From: Monosiga brevicollis MX1
Taxonomy: Eukaryota; Opisthokonta; Choanoflagellata; Craspedida; Salpingoecidae
Direction: 5' to 3'
NCBI RefSeq assembly: GCF_000002865.3
Contig: NW_001865082.1
Span: 218,527-257,579, forward strand
Length of the DNA: 39,053 nt
In this document: one piece after another, positions 1 through 10,897 of the stretch
Numbering within the stretch: position 1 is the first letter of the stretch
Layout of the letters: every line of letters starts with the position of its first letter
Notes under the pieces: model-generated
Told to the model about the DNA's origin: nothing
The model's input: the letters and a program-made list of their open reading frames with translations, nothing else
Databases searched by the model: none
Program-made: the position numbers and the translations under genes

Positions 1-412
1 GTCAGGCGGAATGACGCCAGATCAGGCTTGGTCAAGCCAGATCGCTTCACGCGAGAAAGGAGCGAGTTATCGGCTATTTTTAGCTGCTTGGCTCAATAAC
101 CAAATGTAAGTCTTACAACACTTCCCGCCCTCGTTTGAATTTGTTGCGTTTTCTTATTTGTCAGCTTTGAATTTTTCTCTCTTTTGGCGCTGAAACGCAC
201 ACACACACAGAGAGCCGAGTGTTTTTTATTTTTTATTTTTTACTCCTTCTACTCGCTGCTGCTCCTGTCGTTCGAGCAGGGTGCTTCTCCTCTTTCTGAA
301 CTTGATTGATCTGTGGGTGGCTCGGTTTTGTGGCAGTCAACCCACTTCTTTCCCACACCTTCAACAAATCCCTTGGTCGGCGATTCCCCGGGTTCGATCC
401 TCACCTGGCAAC
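1..412 (+). promoter_or_regulatory. 5' flank and leader of the kinesin-5 gene
   Basis: No coding region is convincing here. The stretch contains a T-rich tract around 220-245 and a short AC-rich run near 197-208. It ends at the kinesin start codon in a favourable context (AACATGG). It presumably holds the promoter and 5' UTR. No TATA-like element can be defended. Confidence 0.4.
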
Positions 413-3400
413 ATGGCTGGCGGCAAGAAGGGCAAGGAGTGCAACATCCAGGTCCGAGTCGTGATGGTTGCCCCAGACATTTCAGCTGGCGACCCGGTCG
501 TCCGAGGCTCATGCCCAACTTCTCCTTTCTGCCGTGCCCTCCGACGCAGGTTTACGTGCGATGCCGACCCTTGAACAAGAAGGAGACGGATGAGAACTCG
601 CCCGTCTCGGTCGAGGTCAAGCCCGAAGATCATGCCGTCATGACCATGATCAAGGCTGGCGGCAAGATCGATACCAAGACATACCACTTTGACAAGGTCT
701 TTGGCATGGAGTCGACTCAGGTATAGTTTATTGTCCTGCGACACGCTCGACCTCTTGCCTCTGCAACATGCTTGCTCGACCCCAGTGGTGCCAGTGGTGT
801 CCCGCCCCCCTTCCTTACGTCCATGACGACGACACCCTCTCTCTGGCAGGTTGACGTTTACAAGGACGTGGCCGAGCCTCTGCTTGATGAGGTTCTGGAG
901 GGCTACAACGGCACCATCTTCGCCTATGGTCAGACTGGTACCGGCAAGACCCATACCATGGAGGGCTACCGCAACACCGAGCAAGCCTACGCCACTTACC
1001 TTGACGATCCCGGCGCCGGCCTCATCCCTCGCGCCATGAGCCACGTATGCGGCTGCTTCGCTTGCTGTCCTGTACGGCCACATGCCGCCATTGTTCAGAC
1101 ATCTTCTCACCCATCCGTTCCTGATGCTGCCGCTATAGCTGTTTGAAAAGCTGCAAGCCGGCGATGCCGAGTACTCGGTCCGCGCCAGCTTCCTGGAGAT
1201 CTACAACGAGGACATCTTTGATCTCCTTTCCCCGCTGGTCCGTGGCCTGGTGCTGACGTGTGCGGTGAAGGCTCTGGGTGGGATTCCGTCTCATCTCAGA
1301 TCTGAATGCAACCCGTGCAGGATGACAACAACAAGCTGCGTTTGTTCGAGGATGCGCGAAACAAGGGTTCCGTCGTCATTCAAAATCTTGAAGATGTGCC
1401 CATCAACAACCGCGACGAGGTACGTTTCCCCTGGGTTTCGGTGTTCTCCAAAAGGCAAGGGGAAAGGCACAAGGAAATGCCAGCATGATGTTTTCAGAGG
1501 CCCGCTGAACCCTTTTCCGACCCCCGCCGCCTCTCATCACTCTTTGTCTCGCCTCGCCCCATCGCGCCTGCCTTTAGGTGTATCGTCTGCTTGAGAAGGG
1601 TTCAGAGAAGCGCAAGACTTCGGCCACGCTGATGAACAAGACCAGTTCGCGTAGCCACAGCGTTTTCATGGTGACTGTTCATCAGAAGGAGAACAACATT
1701 GCGGGCGAGGAGTTGGTCAAGACTGGTAAACTCTATCTTGTCGATCTGGCGGGCTCGGAGAACATTGGTCGCTCTGGAGCCGTCAAGGACCGTGCCCGTG
1801 AAGCCGGTAACATCAACCAAAGTCTTCTGACCCTGGGCCGGGTTATCCAGAAGCTTGTCCAGCATGAGGGCCACATCCCCTACCGCGAGTCCAAGCTGAC
1901 CCGCCTGCTACAGGATTCGCTGGGTGGTAAGACCAAGACATCCATCATTGCCACCGTTTCGCCCGCCATGTGCAACATGGAGGAAACCATGAGCACCCTT
2001 GACTACGCCTTCCACGCCAAGAACATTAAAAACCGACCCGAAATCAACCAAAAGCTCACCAAAAAGGCCCTCATCAAGGACTACAGCGAGGAGATTGAGC
2101 GTCTCAAGCGCGACCTGATGGCCACGCGCGAACAAAACGGCGTGTACGTCAACTCGGACAACTATCGCCATATGACCGAGTCGCTCGAAACGCAAAAGAC
2201 TCAGATCGAGGAAATGACCGTTCAACTCGACACGATGCGCAAAGAGTTTGACACCATCCAAACGCTCTTCACGGAAACCTCGGCCAATCTCGAGGCCACG
2301 CGCAGCGAGCTTGAGGAAACGGCTGAGGCTCTCACCCAAGCTTCCAACGAGCTGGATGAGACCAGCCGACAGCTCGAAGCCACTCGCCTGGAGCGGGACC
2401 AAACGGCCTTTATTGCCGAGTCCCATGCTGAGACTGAAGCCCATCTCCATCGCCAGGCGTCGAGCCTGGTTCAAGTGGTCGAGACCACGACCGACCACGT
2501 GTCTGCGCTTCACGACAAGGTGCATCGCAAGGCCAAGGTCGAGGCTGCCAACCATAGCTCCACACAGCGCTTGCAGGGTGATGTGGCACAACAGGTGGCC
2601 GCGCAGGTCGAGCGCCTGCAGGCCTTTGAGCGTCAAATGGGCCAACAACTTGCTGCTACACAGGCCGAAGTCGACCACCTCTTGAACCGCGCCCGCACAT
2701 ACCAGACCGATCTTACCGCATCTGTGGCAGCTACCACAGCTCGCCTGGCGCAGAGCCGCGAGGTGGAAGCTTCTGGTCTGCAGTCCCTTCAGAGTGTCGT
2801 TGAGGCGCAGATTGAGCAGGGCAATGCCGATAGTGCCGCGTTCTCTACGCGTCTCAGCGAGCAGCGTGCCCTCTTCCTGGCTGCGCTTAGCGAGCAGCAA
2901 ACGGCCTTTTCTGCCGCACAAGATGCACAAGCCCAAGTGCTGGCCGATCTACGCGCCAGCATGCAGCAGCAGCAGGCAGAGGCCCGCGCCATGGTCACGG
3001 GGATGGTGCAAGAAATTACGAGCAGCCTCAGTGCGCTGCAGAGCGAATGCACCGAGCTCTTTGCTGGACAACGCGCGCAGGTCGCTGGCGTGCGACAAGA
3101 CCTCCAGCAGCAATCGGCCGATGTGGAGGCGCGCATCTCCGCTAATGCTGCCGATCTCAAGGCCCGCATGGCGGCCATGATTGAGGAGTGGGCCACGGGT
3201 GCCATGACGGCCCAACGCGAGCAAGCTGCCTCCTTTGACGCTCGCTTGGCCACCTTCAATGACACCAGCGCAGGCATGGAGCAACACTTCCAGCATGCCA
3301 TTGCTCAGGGTCAAACCGCTGTGGAGGGTCACGGGCAGGCGCTTGCCGCCGGTCAAGCCAACACCGAGGCTCAGCTTGAAGCTGGGCTCACGCGTGTTGC

Positions 3401-4151
3401 AAGCCACACCGAGGAAGCGACGGCTGCCGCCACGTCTGCCGTCGGCGCGGTGCAGCAAGCTGGGGAGGCCCCCATGAATGCCGCCGATGCCTTTGCGGAT
3501 GCCCACGTCCAGTTCTTGATTGAGCAGCGTACTGTCGTGGCCGAGGGCATTGGGCGTGCGCTGGTGGCTCAGGCAGCTACCGGCAGCGCCACAACGGAGG
3601 CTCTGGACCAGGTTTCTACCGCTGCCGCAGGCCATCTCGCAGCGCAGCAACAGAGCGTGTCGGCCACGCAATCTCTACTGGCTACCGCTACGGCGGAAAC
3701 AAAATCTGCTTGTGCCGAGGCCTATCAGGGCATGGAGGCCGTGGATGCTCGGGTCACGCGCTTTGCCGCCGAGGAGCTGCAGGCCGATGTGCCCACGGGT
3801 GCCACCCCAGCGCGCACAACATACAAGTTTCCCGTTGTGGACGATTTGAAACGCACCGACCCGCGCGAGGTGCTTCTTCAACGATTCGAAACAACGTTGG
3901 CTGAGCGCATGGCCGCCGAGGAGGACACGGAGCAGGAAACTGAGCAAGAGCCGGAGGAAGTATCCGCCGAGACCTCGGTCGTCGATGGGGAGGCCAGCGA
4001 TGTTGCCATGGGCATGGAGAATCAAGCTGAACCGGCAGCGGAGCCCTCGGTGATGATGGGCAAGGAGAATGAGGGGCAACAAACCCCGAAAAAGGCCAAG
4101 CAGTCGCCTGTTTCGGGCATTCCCACCCGCGGGCTCTCGACGGTCAACTAG
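413..4151 (+). CDS. KIF11: Kinesin-5 (BimC/Eg5) mitotic motor, complete, six exons
   Basis: Exons are 413-451, 550-720, 850-1044, 1139-1237, 1321-1419 and 1578-4151, all phase 0, giving 1058 residues. The N-terminal motor domain carries the ATP loop GQTGTGKT (about residue 97), switch I SSRSHS (about 225) and switch II DLAGSE (about 257). It is followed by long coiled coil and an Ala/Gln-rich rod. Near residue 940 the tail has a TGATP...YKFP block followed by LKRTDPRE, matching the BimC box, the Cdk1 phosphorylation region that targets kinesin-5 to the spindle. Family members are plus-end-directed bipolar tetramers that slide antiparallel spindle microtubules. Length is close to animal Eg5 (about 1050). 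The start is the first ATG of a frame joining CNIQ to VYVRCRPLN across intron 1. Introns 1 and 4 use less common GTCCG donors. Confidence 0.95.
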
Positions 4152-4167
4152 GCTGACCCCTTCCTAT

Positions 4168-4171
<4 letters not shown>

Positions 4172-4222
<51 letters not shown>

Positions 4223-4226
4223 GTGT
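4172..4226. repeat. (TG)n microsatellite in the kinesin-5 3' region
   Basis: An almost uninterrupted TG dinucleotide run begins about 20 bases after the kinesin stop codon, with one C interruption near 4218. It probably lies in the 3' UTR or just downstream. Confidence 0.97.
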
Positions 4227-4578
4227 TGAGAAAGATTGATGTGTTTTGTTCGTGTCGCGAGTGGAGTTGGACGTTTGCCTCTGCGCATATCAAACGAGGC
4301 AAGATAAATTGATTGACTTTTTATTTCACTTATTGGTTCAATGGCCTGGCATCTTCCGCCATGCCTCACGCGTGCCAGTCCGTCCGACTCAACAGAACTT
4401 CCTTCCTTCAAACAAACAGAATAACAAGATCTTGCCTTGTCTTTAACCTGGAGAACGAATACAAAATCCAAGAGGCATGTTTCACTTTACCATTACAACG
4501 GGTGTTGTGAACAGGTATCTACCGACACACGGACGGACCAATGCGCGTGGGTGTGTTTGAAGAGAGAGAGAGCGAGCG

Positions 4579-4581
<3 letters not shown>
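4227..4581. other. Intergenic, nothing recognised
   Basis: The sequence is moderately AT-rich. Open frames here are short, lack splice support and resemble no family. It probably includes the kinesin-5 3' end. A GA-rich patch near 4561-4581 runs into the second TG microsatellite. Confidence 0.5.

Positions 4582-4626
<45 letters not shown>
4582..4626. repeat. Second (TG)n microsatellite
   Basis: This is a pure TG run preceded by a short (GA)n/GC-GA patch. Together with the run 350 bases upstream it brackets an otherwise featureless spacer. Confidence 0.97.
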
Positions 4627-4628
<2 letters not shown>

Positions 4629-5118
4629 GAGGAAATGGCGGCGTGAGCACTGACCGGGCGCATGCGACGAGAGGGGGACGGGATGGTGTCCTCGTGCCGG
4701 TCAGGAACGGCATGTATGGGCTGATGTGGTGCGGCTTTGTGGGGAAAGGAGGTGCTCGGTTGTTTTTGACCAGCCTTTCGAGGTTGGCCTCATCAGTGTC
4801 AGGGGTGGAGCCGAGTGTGACTCTCGGAAGAAAAGGCAGGGTCGTTGCGCGCAGGGCATGATGGCCTTTGCGTGGGGGCCGCACCTGTGCGGCCACCGTT
4901 TGGGAGGGCTTTGGGAATCTGTGTTTGATGTTGAGCGGTGGCGCTTGAGCACCTCTTGGCTTGCACGACTGTGAAACAAGCAAGCGGCACCAGTTGCATA
5001 ATCTTGTTGCCCGCGCCACCCCGACTTACTCACGTGCCCGTGTTTCTGTGCTCTTCCTGTCTCGGACCGTCTTGGTGGTGTATAGGGCGGAGCGCACCCA
5101 TTTTCTTTGACCGTCGCC
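4627..5118 (+). promoter_or_regulatory. Spacer and probable ABCE1 promoter/5' UTR
   Basis: No gene is supported. Several overlapping open frames on both strands are GC-driven and show no domain. The last bases (CTTTGACCGTCGCC) lead directly into the proposed split start codon of ABCE1 and give it a good initiation context. Confidence 0.4.
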
Positions 5119-8100
5119 ATGTGCGTTGTGCTGGCTTGCGCCATTTTGCGCGAATCTGTGCTCGGGTGCCAGGGCTGGTGGCTTGAGTCTCATGCTGTTG
5201 ATGGTCCTGCTCGTCTCGTTGTGCTCGTGACAGGTCCGATACTTTGACCCGTATCGCCATTGTCAACCACGACAAGTGCAAGCCAAAGAAATGCCGTCAG
5301 GAATGTCGCAAGGGCTGCCCCGTCGTGCGAATGGGCAAGCAGTGCATTGAAGTGACCCCCGCCGACAAGGCATGTCCTCTCCTTCTCGTCTACCAGAACG
5401 CTGTTGGGCAGAGCCGCAAGGCCAATTAGCACACGGTGGACCCTATGATCTACTTGACACGTTCTATGCATGAGTATTCATTGCTTCTCTTCTGTGCATC
5501 CAGGTGGCTTTCATCTCGGAGATTCTTTGCATTGGTTGTGGTATCTGTGTAAAGAAGTGCCCCTTTGAGGCCATTTCCATCATCAACCTGCCCAGCAACC
5601 TGTCCTCTGAGACCACCCATCGCTATGGCCCCAACGCCTTCAAGCTTCACCGACTTCCCACCCCTCGCCCCGGAGAGGTTCTTGGGTGCGTACGACCTGC
5701 TTGCTCTTCTCGATGGTGCAGCACGCCCGTTGCAGCCATTGTCGCTTGTCTCTGCTGCTTGGCTCACATCACCTCGTCACACCAACAGTCTGGTCGGAAC
5801 CAACGGTATCGGCAAGAGCACTGCGCTCAAGATCCTGGCTGGCCGTGAGGTGGGCTCGTTTGTCTGAGACGCACCGAACCAAATTGGCGTACCTTTGGCC
5901 AGGCAATGAGCAGGTATCTCACAGGCCTCCACCCTCATTTTCCTTACATTCTGTGCTGTACATCTTAGAAACCCAACTTGGGTCGCTTTGATGCCAACGC
6001 CCCCGAATGGGAGGAGATTCTCAAGGTTTGGCCCGGAGACCGTCACATCACGCTCCAAGCCCGACGTAGCTGGAACTCATGCGTTTGCCCATGAACTTTC
6101 CGCACGCTAGTATTTCCGTGGCTCCGAGTTGCAAAACTACTTTACCCGCATGCTCGAGGACAAGATGCGCGCCATCATCAAGCCCCAGTACGTCGATCAG
6201 ATTCCCCGCGCCGTCAAGGGCACTGTTGAGGGCATCCTGAAGAGGAAGCTCGAGCGCGACAACTACGAGGTTCGTGCCTAGGTTCCCACGCTCTGTCTGC
6301 CTGTCGCTGCCACCACGTCTATCATTGTCAGCTCCTCTCCAACACAGATCGTGTCGACCCTTGAGCTGCTACCCTGGTCAAGTTCTCACACCCTGCTCCT
6401 GTTCATTCTCAACCTGCTAATGTTCGTAGGAGGTGCTTGACATGCTGGACCTGCGCAACGTGCTGGATCGTGAGGTCAAGGATCTGTCAGGTGGCGAGCT
6501 GCAGCGCTTTGCCATTGCCGTCACTTGCGTCCAGAGCGCTGAAATGCTCATGTTTGACGAGCCCTCCTCCTACCTGGACATCAAGCAGCGCTTGAAGGCT
6601 GCCAAGACCATTCGCAACCTGCGCGGCGAGAAGAAGTAAGCGCTAGCGACCGTCTCTGCCTAGTGCTGCCCGCCAAACCCATCTTGCTTGCCGTCGACAC
6701 AAAAGCTCATGTTGAGCATGATGCTTGCCGCACACAGCTACATTCTGGTTGTTGAGCACGATCTCAGCGTGTTGGATTACATGTCCGACTTTGTGTGCTG
6801 CCTGTATGGCCAGCCCGGCGCCTACGGTGTTGTTACTATGCCCTTTTCCGTTCGCGAAGGTACGCCCCACGACCAACGGAAGCTCACGCGCTTGTTCTGC
6901 CAGATGCATACGTGTATTTCTCACCTAAAAATGTCCCAACAACTCGTCTTGTCTTTTTATTTTGATTGTTTGAAACCCAGGCATCAACATCTTCCTTGCG
7001 GGCTTTGTGCCCACGGAGAACATGCGTTTCCGTACCGAGTCACTCAACTTCAAGGTCTCTGACAACCTGGACCAGGAGGAAGTCAAGCGCATGCACACCT
7101 ACAGCTATCCTGACATGACCAAGACGCTGGGCGACTTTAGCTTGAGCATTGAGGGCGGCGAGTTTAGCGACTCAGAGCTCATTGTCATGCTCGGCGAAAA
7201 CGGTACCGGCAAATCCACCTTCATCCGCATGTGCGTCATTTCCCTTTGCGCTGTGGGACTCCCTTCTGTGTTTGGCCTGTGAACGTGCCATCGGATTCTC
7301 ACTGCTGCATCTTCTGACGCAGGCTCGCTGGTCTGCTCAAGCCCGATGGCGATGAGGATGTGCCCGAACTGCGTGTCAGCTACAAGCCCCAGAAGATTGC
7401 GCCCAAGTTTGATGGCACCGTTCGTCAGTTGTTGCACATGAGGATTCGCGATGCCTACATCCATCCTCAGGTTTGACTCTCGTCACGCTACGTATCCTTG
7501 ATACCTGTTGCACGAACTTGCTGCGACCGTCTTTTTCGAAGACTCACTCGGTTGGTTTTGGCCCTTACCGTTCTTTGAACCACAGTTCACGTCGGATGTG
7601 ATGAAGCCCATGATCATCGAGCCTCTGATGGACCAGATGGTTCTCCATCTGTCCGGTGGTGAATTGCAGCGCGTGGCCATGACCCTTTGCCTGGGTAAGC
7701 CAGCTGACATCTATTTGATCGATGAGCCTTCAGCCTACCTGGACTCCGAACAGCGTCTCGCTGCCTCCAAGGTTTGTGCAAAAGCGTTGCCATGTGCCCG
7801 CTCTTCTGTCCAATTCGCTTTGTGCCATTCAGGTTGAACACCCCTTCTTTGTAACTTGCTCACGACCATCGCACTCTCTACGTGCCTGCGTTCGATTTCG
7901 GCTCCTTTTTTTTATTTTCCTCCGCTTCTTGCCAGACCATCAAGCGCTTCATTCTGCATGCCAAGAAGACGGCGTTTATCGTCGAGCACGATTTTATCAT
8001 GGCTACCTATCTGGCCGATCGCGTGGTCGTCTTTTCTGGTACACCCTCAGTCAAGACGCTGGCGTCGGCGCCTCAGCCTCTGTTGACGGGCATGAACTCC

Positions 8101-8244
8101 TTCTTGGAGTCGCTCGACGTCACCTTCCGTCGCGATCCCACCAACTACCGCCCCCGCATCAACAAGCCCAACTCGGTCAAGGATGTGGAGCAGAAGCGCG
8201 CTGGCACATACTTCTTCCTGGACACCGACGGTGACAAGGAGTAA
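5119..8244 (+). CDS. ABCE1: ABCE1/Rli1 ribosome-recycling ATPase, complete, 12 exons
   Basis: Exons are 5119-5120 (AT of the start codon), 5234-5369, 5504-5685, 5789-5849, 5969-6025, 6111-6269, 6430-6635, 6738-6859, 6981-7230, 7323-7470, 7586-7771 and 7936-8244. All phases fit and give 605 residues (human is 599). The N-terminal 4Fe-4S domain shows CKPKKC...C...CP and [12 protein letters not shown]. Two ATPase domains follow: Walker [10 protein letters not shown] (about 109) and GENGTGKST (about 380), signatures LSGGELQRF (about 218) and LSGGELQRV (about 462), and Walker [10 protein letters not shown] and IDEPSAYLD. Both catalytic Glu are present. The C-terminus [13 protein letters not shown]...YFFLD is the conserved family end. 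The protein splits terminated ribosomes into subunits in the cytosol. Oddities are the start codon interrupted by intron 1 and a GC-AG second intron. No other upstream ATG joins in frame. Confidence 0.95.
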
Positions 8245-8730
8245 ACTTGACGACACTTTTAAGTCCCCCATTCTTGGATGCACCCGGCCTTATGCTTTCT
8301 CGTCCTCACACCTTTTGGTTGTGCATGTGTTGTGTGTGTGTGAAGATGCACATTATGTAGTCCCGTTCTCCTCGTTTAAACGCCAGTCCTCTGGCCTGTG
8401 AACCCGAGCCTCTGACGGTCTGGCCAATTTTGTTTGGGTCTTTCCGTGAGAGGCAATTGCCGAGCTCTGCGTGTATGGACGTTCTCTCATTCAAATCGAT
8501 TCCCCACAAGCTCATTTTTGTGGGTAAGAAGAATAATACGCCTATGTTTGGATCTGTTACTTCGTACATCCGATCTAGCAGGTTCGTTGGAAAGGGCAGC
8601 GCCACATCTTAGTCATGAATCAGGGTTAAACGTACTGGCCAACGGCGCCCGAAGGCCCCGGCCCCTGTACAAAAGTGGCAAGCAGTCGAGTGACTCTTGA
8701 TGTCCCACAACCGTGGCGTGATTCAGCTGA
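8245..8730. other. Convergent 3' region between ABCE1 and the kelch gene
   Basis: No coding sequence is supported. A short TG-rich run lies near 8327-8341. The stretch probably holds the 3' UTRs of the two convergent genes. Confidence 0.45.
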
Positions 8731-9900
8731 TTAAAAGACGGTGATGGTCAGCAGCTCACATGCTACCGGCAAGGACGCCATGGTGCGCCATACTGGACCG
8801 AAAAGGGAGAGTGAATCATCGAAGATGGTGGTGTCCTTGCCACCAACCACGTAAAACCGATTTTGAAACACAGCGCCAGCCATCGAGTGGCATGCCCTAG
8901 GAAGGGGGTGGCTCGTGCTCCAGGCTGAGCCGTTGAAAACCTCGACCGAGGCGAGCGTGGCGTCGGAGTAGCCACCGACCACGAAAAGGCGATTTGAGTA
9001 GACAGCTGCCGTCATGGCCCCTCGCGGAGTTGTTAGGGGCGGCATGGCGCGCCACTGCAGCCCGTCAAAGGCGTCCACGTTGGCGAGGCGAGATCGCTCC
9101 TGTGCCCCGCCAATGGCGAAAAGTTTGTTTTCAAAGACGACCGCCGAAAAACCGGCTCGAGGCACAAGCATAGGTGTACCCACACGCCATGCCGTCCCAT
9201 CATAAATTTCAACAAGGGAGAGTGGCGTGCTGCCTCGAGTTCCACCCAGAGCAAAGAGCTGGTCCTGGAAAACAACGGCGGCCAAGTAGCCGCGCGCCGT
9301 TGGCATGGGCTGTCCCTCAGTCCAAACGATTCCCCCGAGACGGTAAACACTGGATGAGGGGTCAACATCCATATCCGTAAAGCCACCAACTATATGCAGT
9401 TGCTTCCTAAAGACGGCAGCGCCATGGGCATGGCGCCGCACCGGAAGCTTGGGGCCCGGGTGCCAGTTGGTGCCATCGAAGCGATACACATCATCCAAGG
9501 AAACGCTGTTGCGGCCTCCGACGGCGACGAGCTGGGCATCGAAGGCTGGTATGCGGTGCTGCAGCTGAGCCAACATCCGGGCTTGCGTCGCCAGTAGAAC
9601 GGCTTGCGTCTCCAGCAAGTTCTTCTGCTGCGCCGCTTGAAGCTGCTGCTGAGCGAGTTGCGCCGCGACGTCGACGCCGTCCAGAAAAACGCGTGCGCCT
9701 TCACGCAGCGACGCGTTGATAAACAAATTGCCCGCCACATCTGTATACAAACCGGGAAAACCATCACCTTCCACCAAACCCACCGTCACCCCATGCCAGA
9801 GCAGGCAGCAAGTTAGCAGGACGACCCTCAGCCAGGAGACAGCTGACCGCTTCGCCCCGCCAGCGCCCCGCACCATGCCGAATGCTTCTGACATTTCCAT
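8731..9900 (-). CDS. Secreted or membrane-anchored kelch-repeat protein, single exon
   Basis: The product is 389 residues. A hydrophobic segment at about residues 23-41 (SWLRVVLLTCCLLWHGVTV) preceded by basic residues looks like a signal peptide or anchor. Next comes a short globular stretch, then a Gln-rich helix (about 75-105) that could form a coiled coil. Six kelch repeats follow, each with a GG doublet and a later Trp (AVGG, IVGG, ALGG, AIGG, VVGG, VVGG), enough for one six-bladed propeller ending at the C-terminus. Such propellers usually mediate protein or glycan contacts; the ligand is unknown. The frame stays open upstream only because the (TC)n tract reads as Leu-Ser, so the start is placed at the first ATG after that tract (9900; 9894 is an alternative). 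It is divergent from the helicase gene. Confidence 0.8.
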   Translation of the reverse strand: MEMSEAFGMVRGAGGAKRSAVSWLRVVLLTCCLLWHGVTVGLVEGDGFPGLYTDVAGNLFINASLREGARVFLDGVDVAAQLAQQQLQAAQQKNLLETQAVLLATQARMLAQLQHRIPAFDAQLVAVGGRNSVSLDDVYRFDGTNWHPGPKLPVRRHAHGAAVFRKQLHIVGGFTDMDVDPSSSVYRLGGIVWTEGQPMPTARGYLAAVVFQDQLFALGGTRGSTPLSLVEIYDGTAWRVGTPMLVPRAGFSAVVFENKLFAIGGAQERSRLANVDAFDGLQWRAMPPLTTPRGAMTAAVYSNRLFVVGGYSDATLASVEVFNGSAWSTSHPLPRACHSMAGAVFQNRFYVVGGKDTTIFDDSLSLFGPVWRTMASLPVACELLTITVF

Positions 9901-9914
9901 CTGACAATTACCGT

Positions 9915-10465
<551 letters not shown>

Positions 10466-10897
10466 NNNNNNNNNNNNNNNNNNNNNNNNNNNNNNNNNNN
10501 NNNNNNNNNNNNNNNNNNNNNNNNNNNNNNNNNNNNNNNNNNNNNNNNNNNNNNNNNNNNNNNNNNNNNNNNNNNNNNNNNNNNNNNNNNNNNNNNNNNN
10601 NNNNNNNNNNNNNNNNNNNNNNNNNNNNNNNNNNNNNNNNNNNNNNNNNNNNNNNNNNNNNNNNNNNNNNNNNNNNNNNNNNNNNNNNNNNNNNNNNNNN
10701 NNNNNNNNNNNNNNNNNNNNNNNNNNNNNNNNNNNNNNNNNNNNNNNNNNNNNNNNNNNNNNNNNNNNNNNNNNNNNNNNNNNNNNNNNNNNNNNNNNNN
10801 NNNNNNNNNNNNNNNNNNNNNNNNNNNNNNNNNNNNNNNNNNNNNNNNNNNNNNNNNNNNNNNNNNNNNNNNNNNNNNNNNNNNNNNNNNNNNNNNN
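10466..10897. other. Assembly gap (432 N)
   Basis: This is a run of unknown bases directly abutting the GA array, so the array is the likely cause of the break. The missing sequence must include the start and Q-motif of the helicase to its right. The true length is unknown. Confidence 0.99.

Noticed and set aside
370-412. tRNA-like B-box (GGTTCGATCC) near the kinesin start
   Set aside because: The box is one base short, and no acceptor stem or anticodon arm can be paired around it.
1908-3671. Long minus-strand frames inside the kinesin-5 last exon
   Set aside because: They are antisense shadows of a GC-rich coiled-coil gene with a fully conserved plus-strand product.
4519-5144. Overlapping minus-strand frames in the spacer before ABCE1
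   Set aside because: His-Thr runs come from the TG microsatellite, and the rest has no domain or splice partner.
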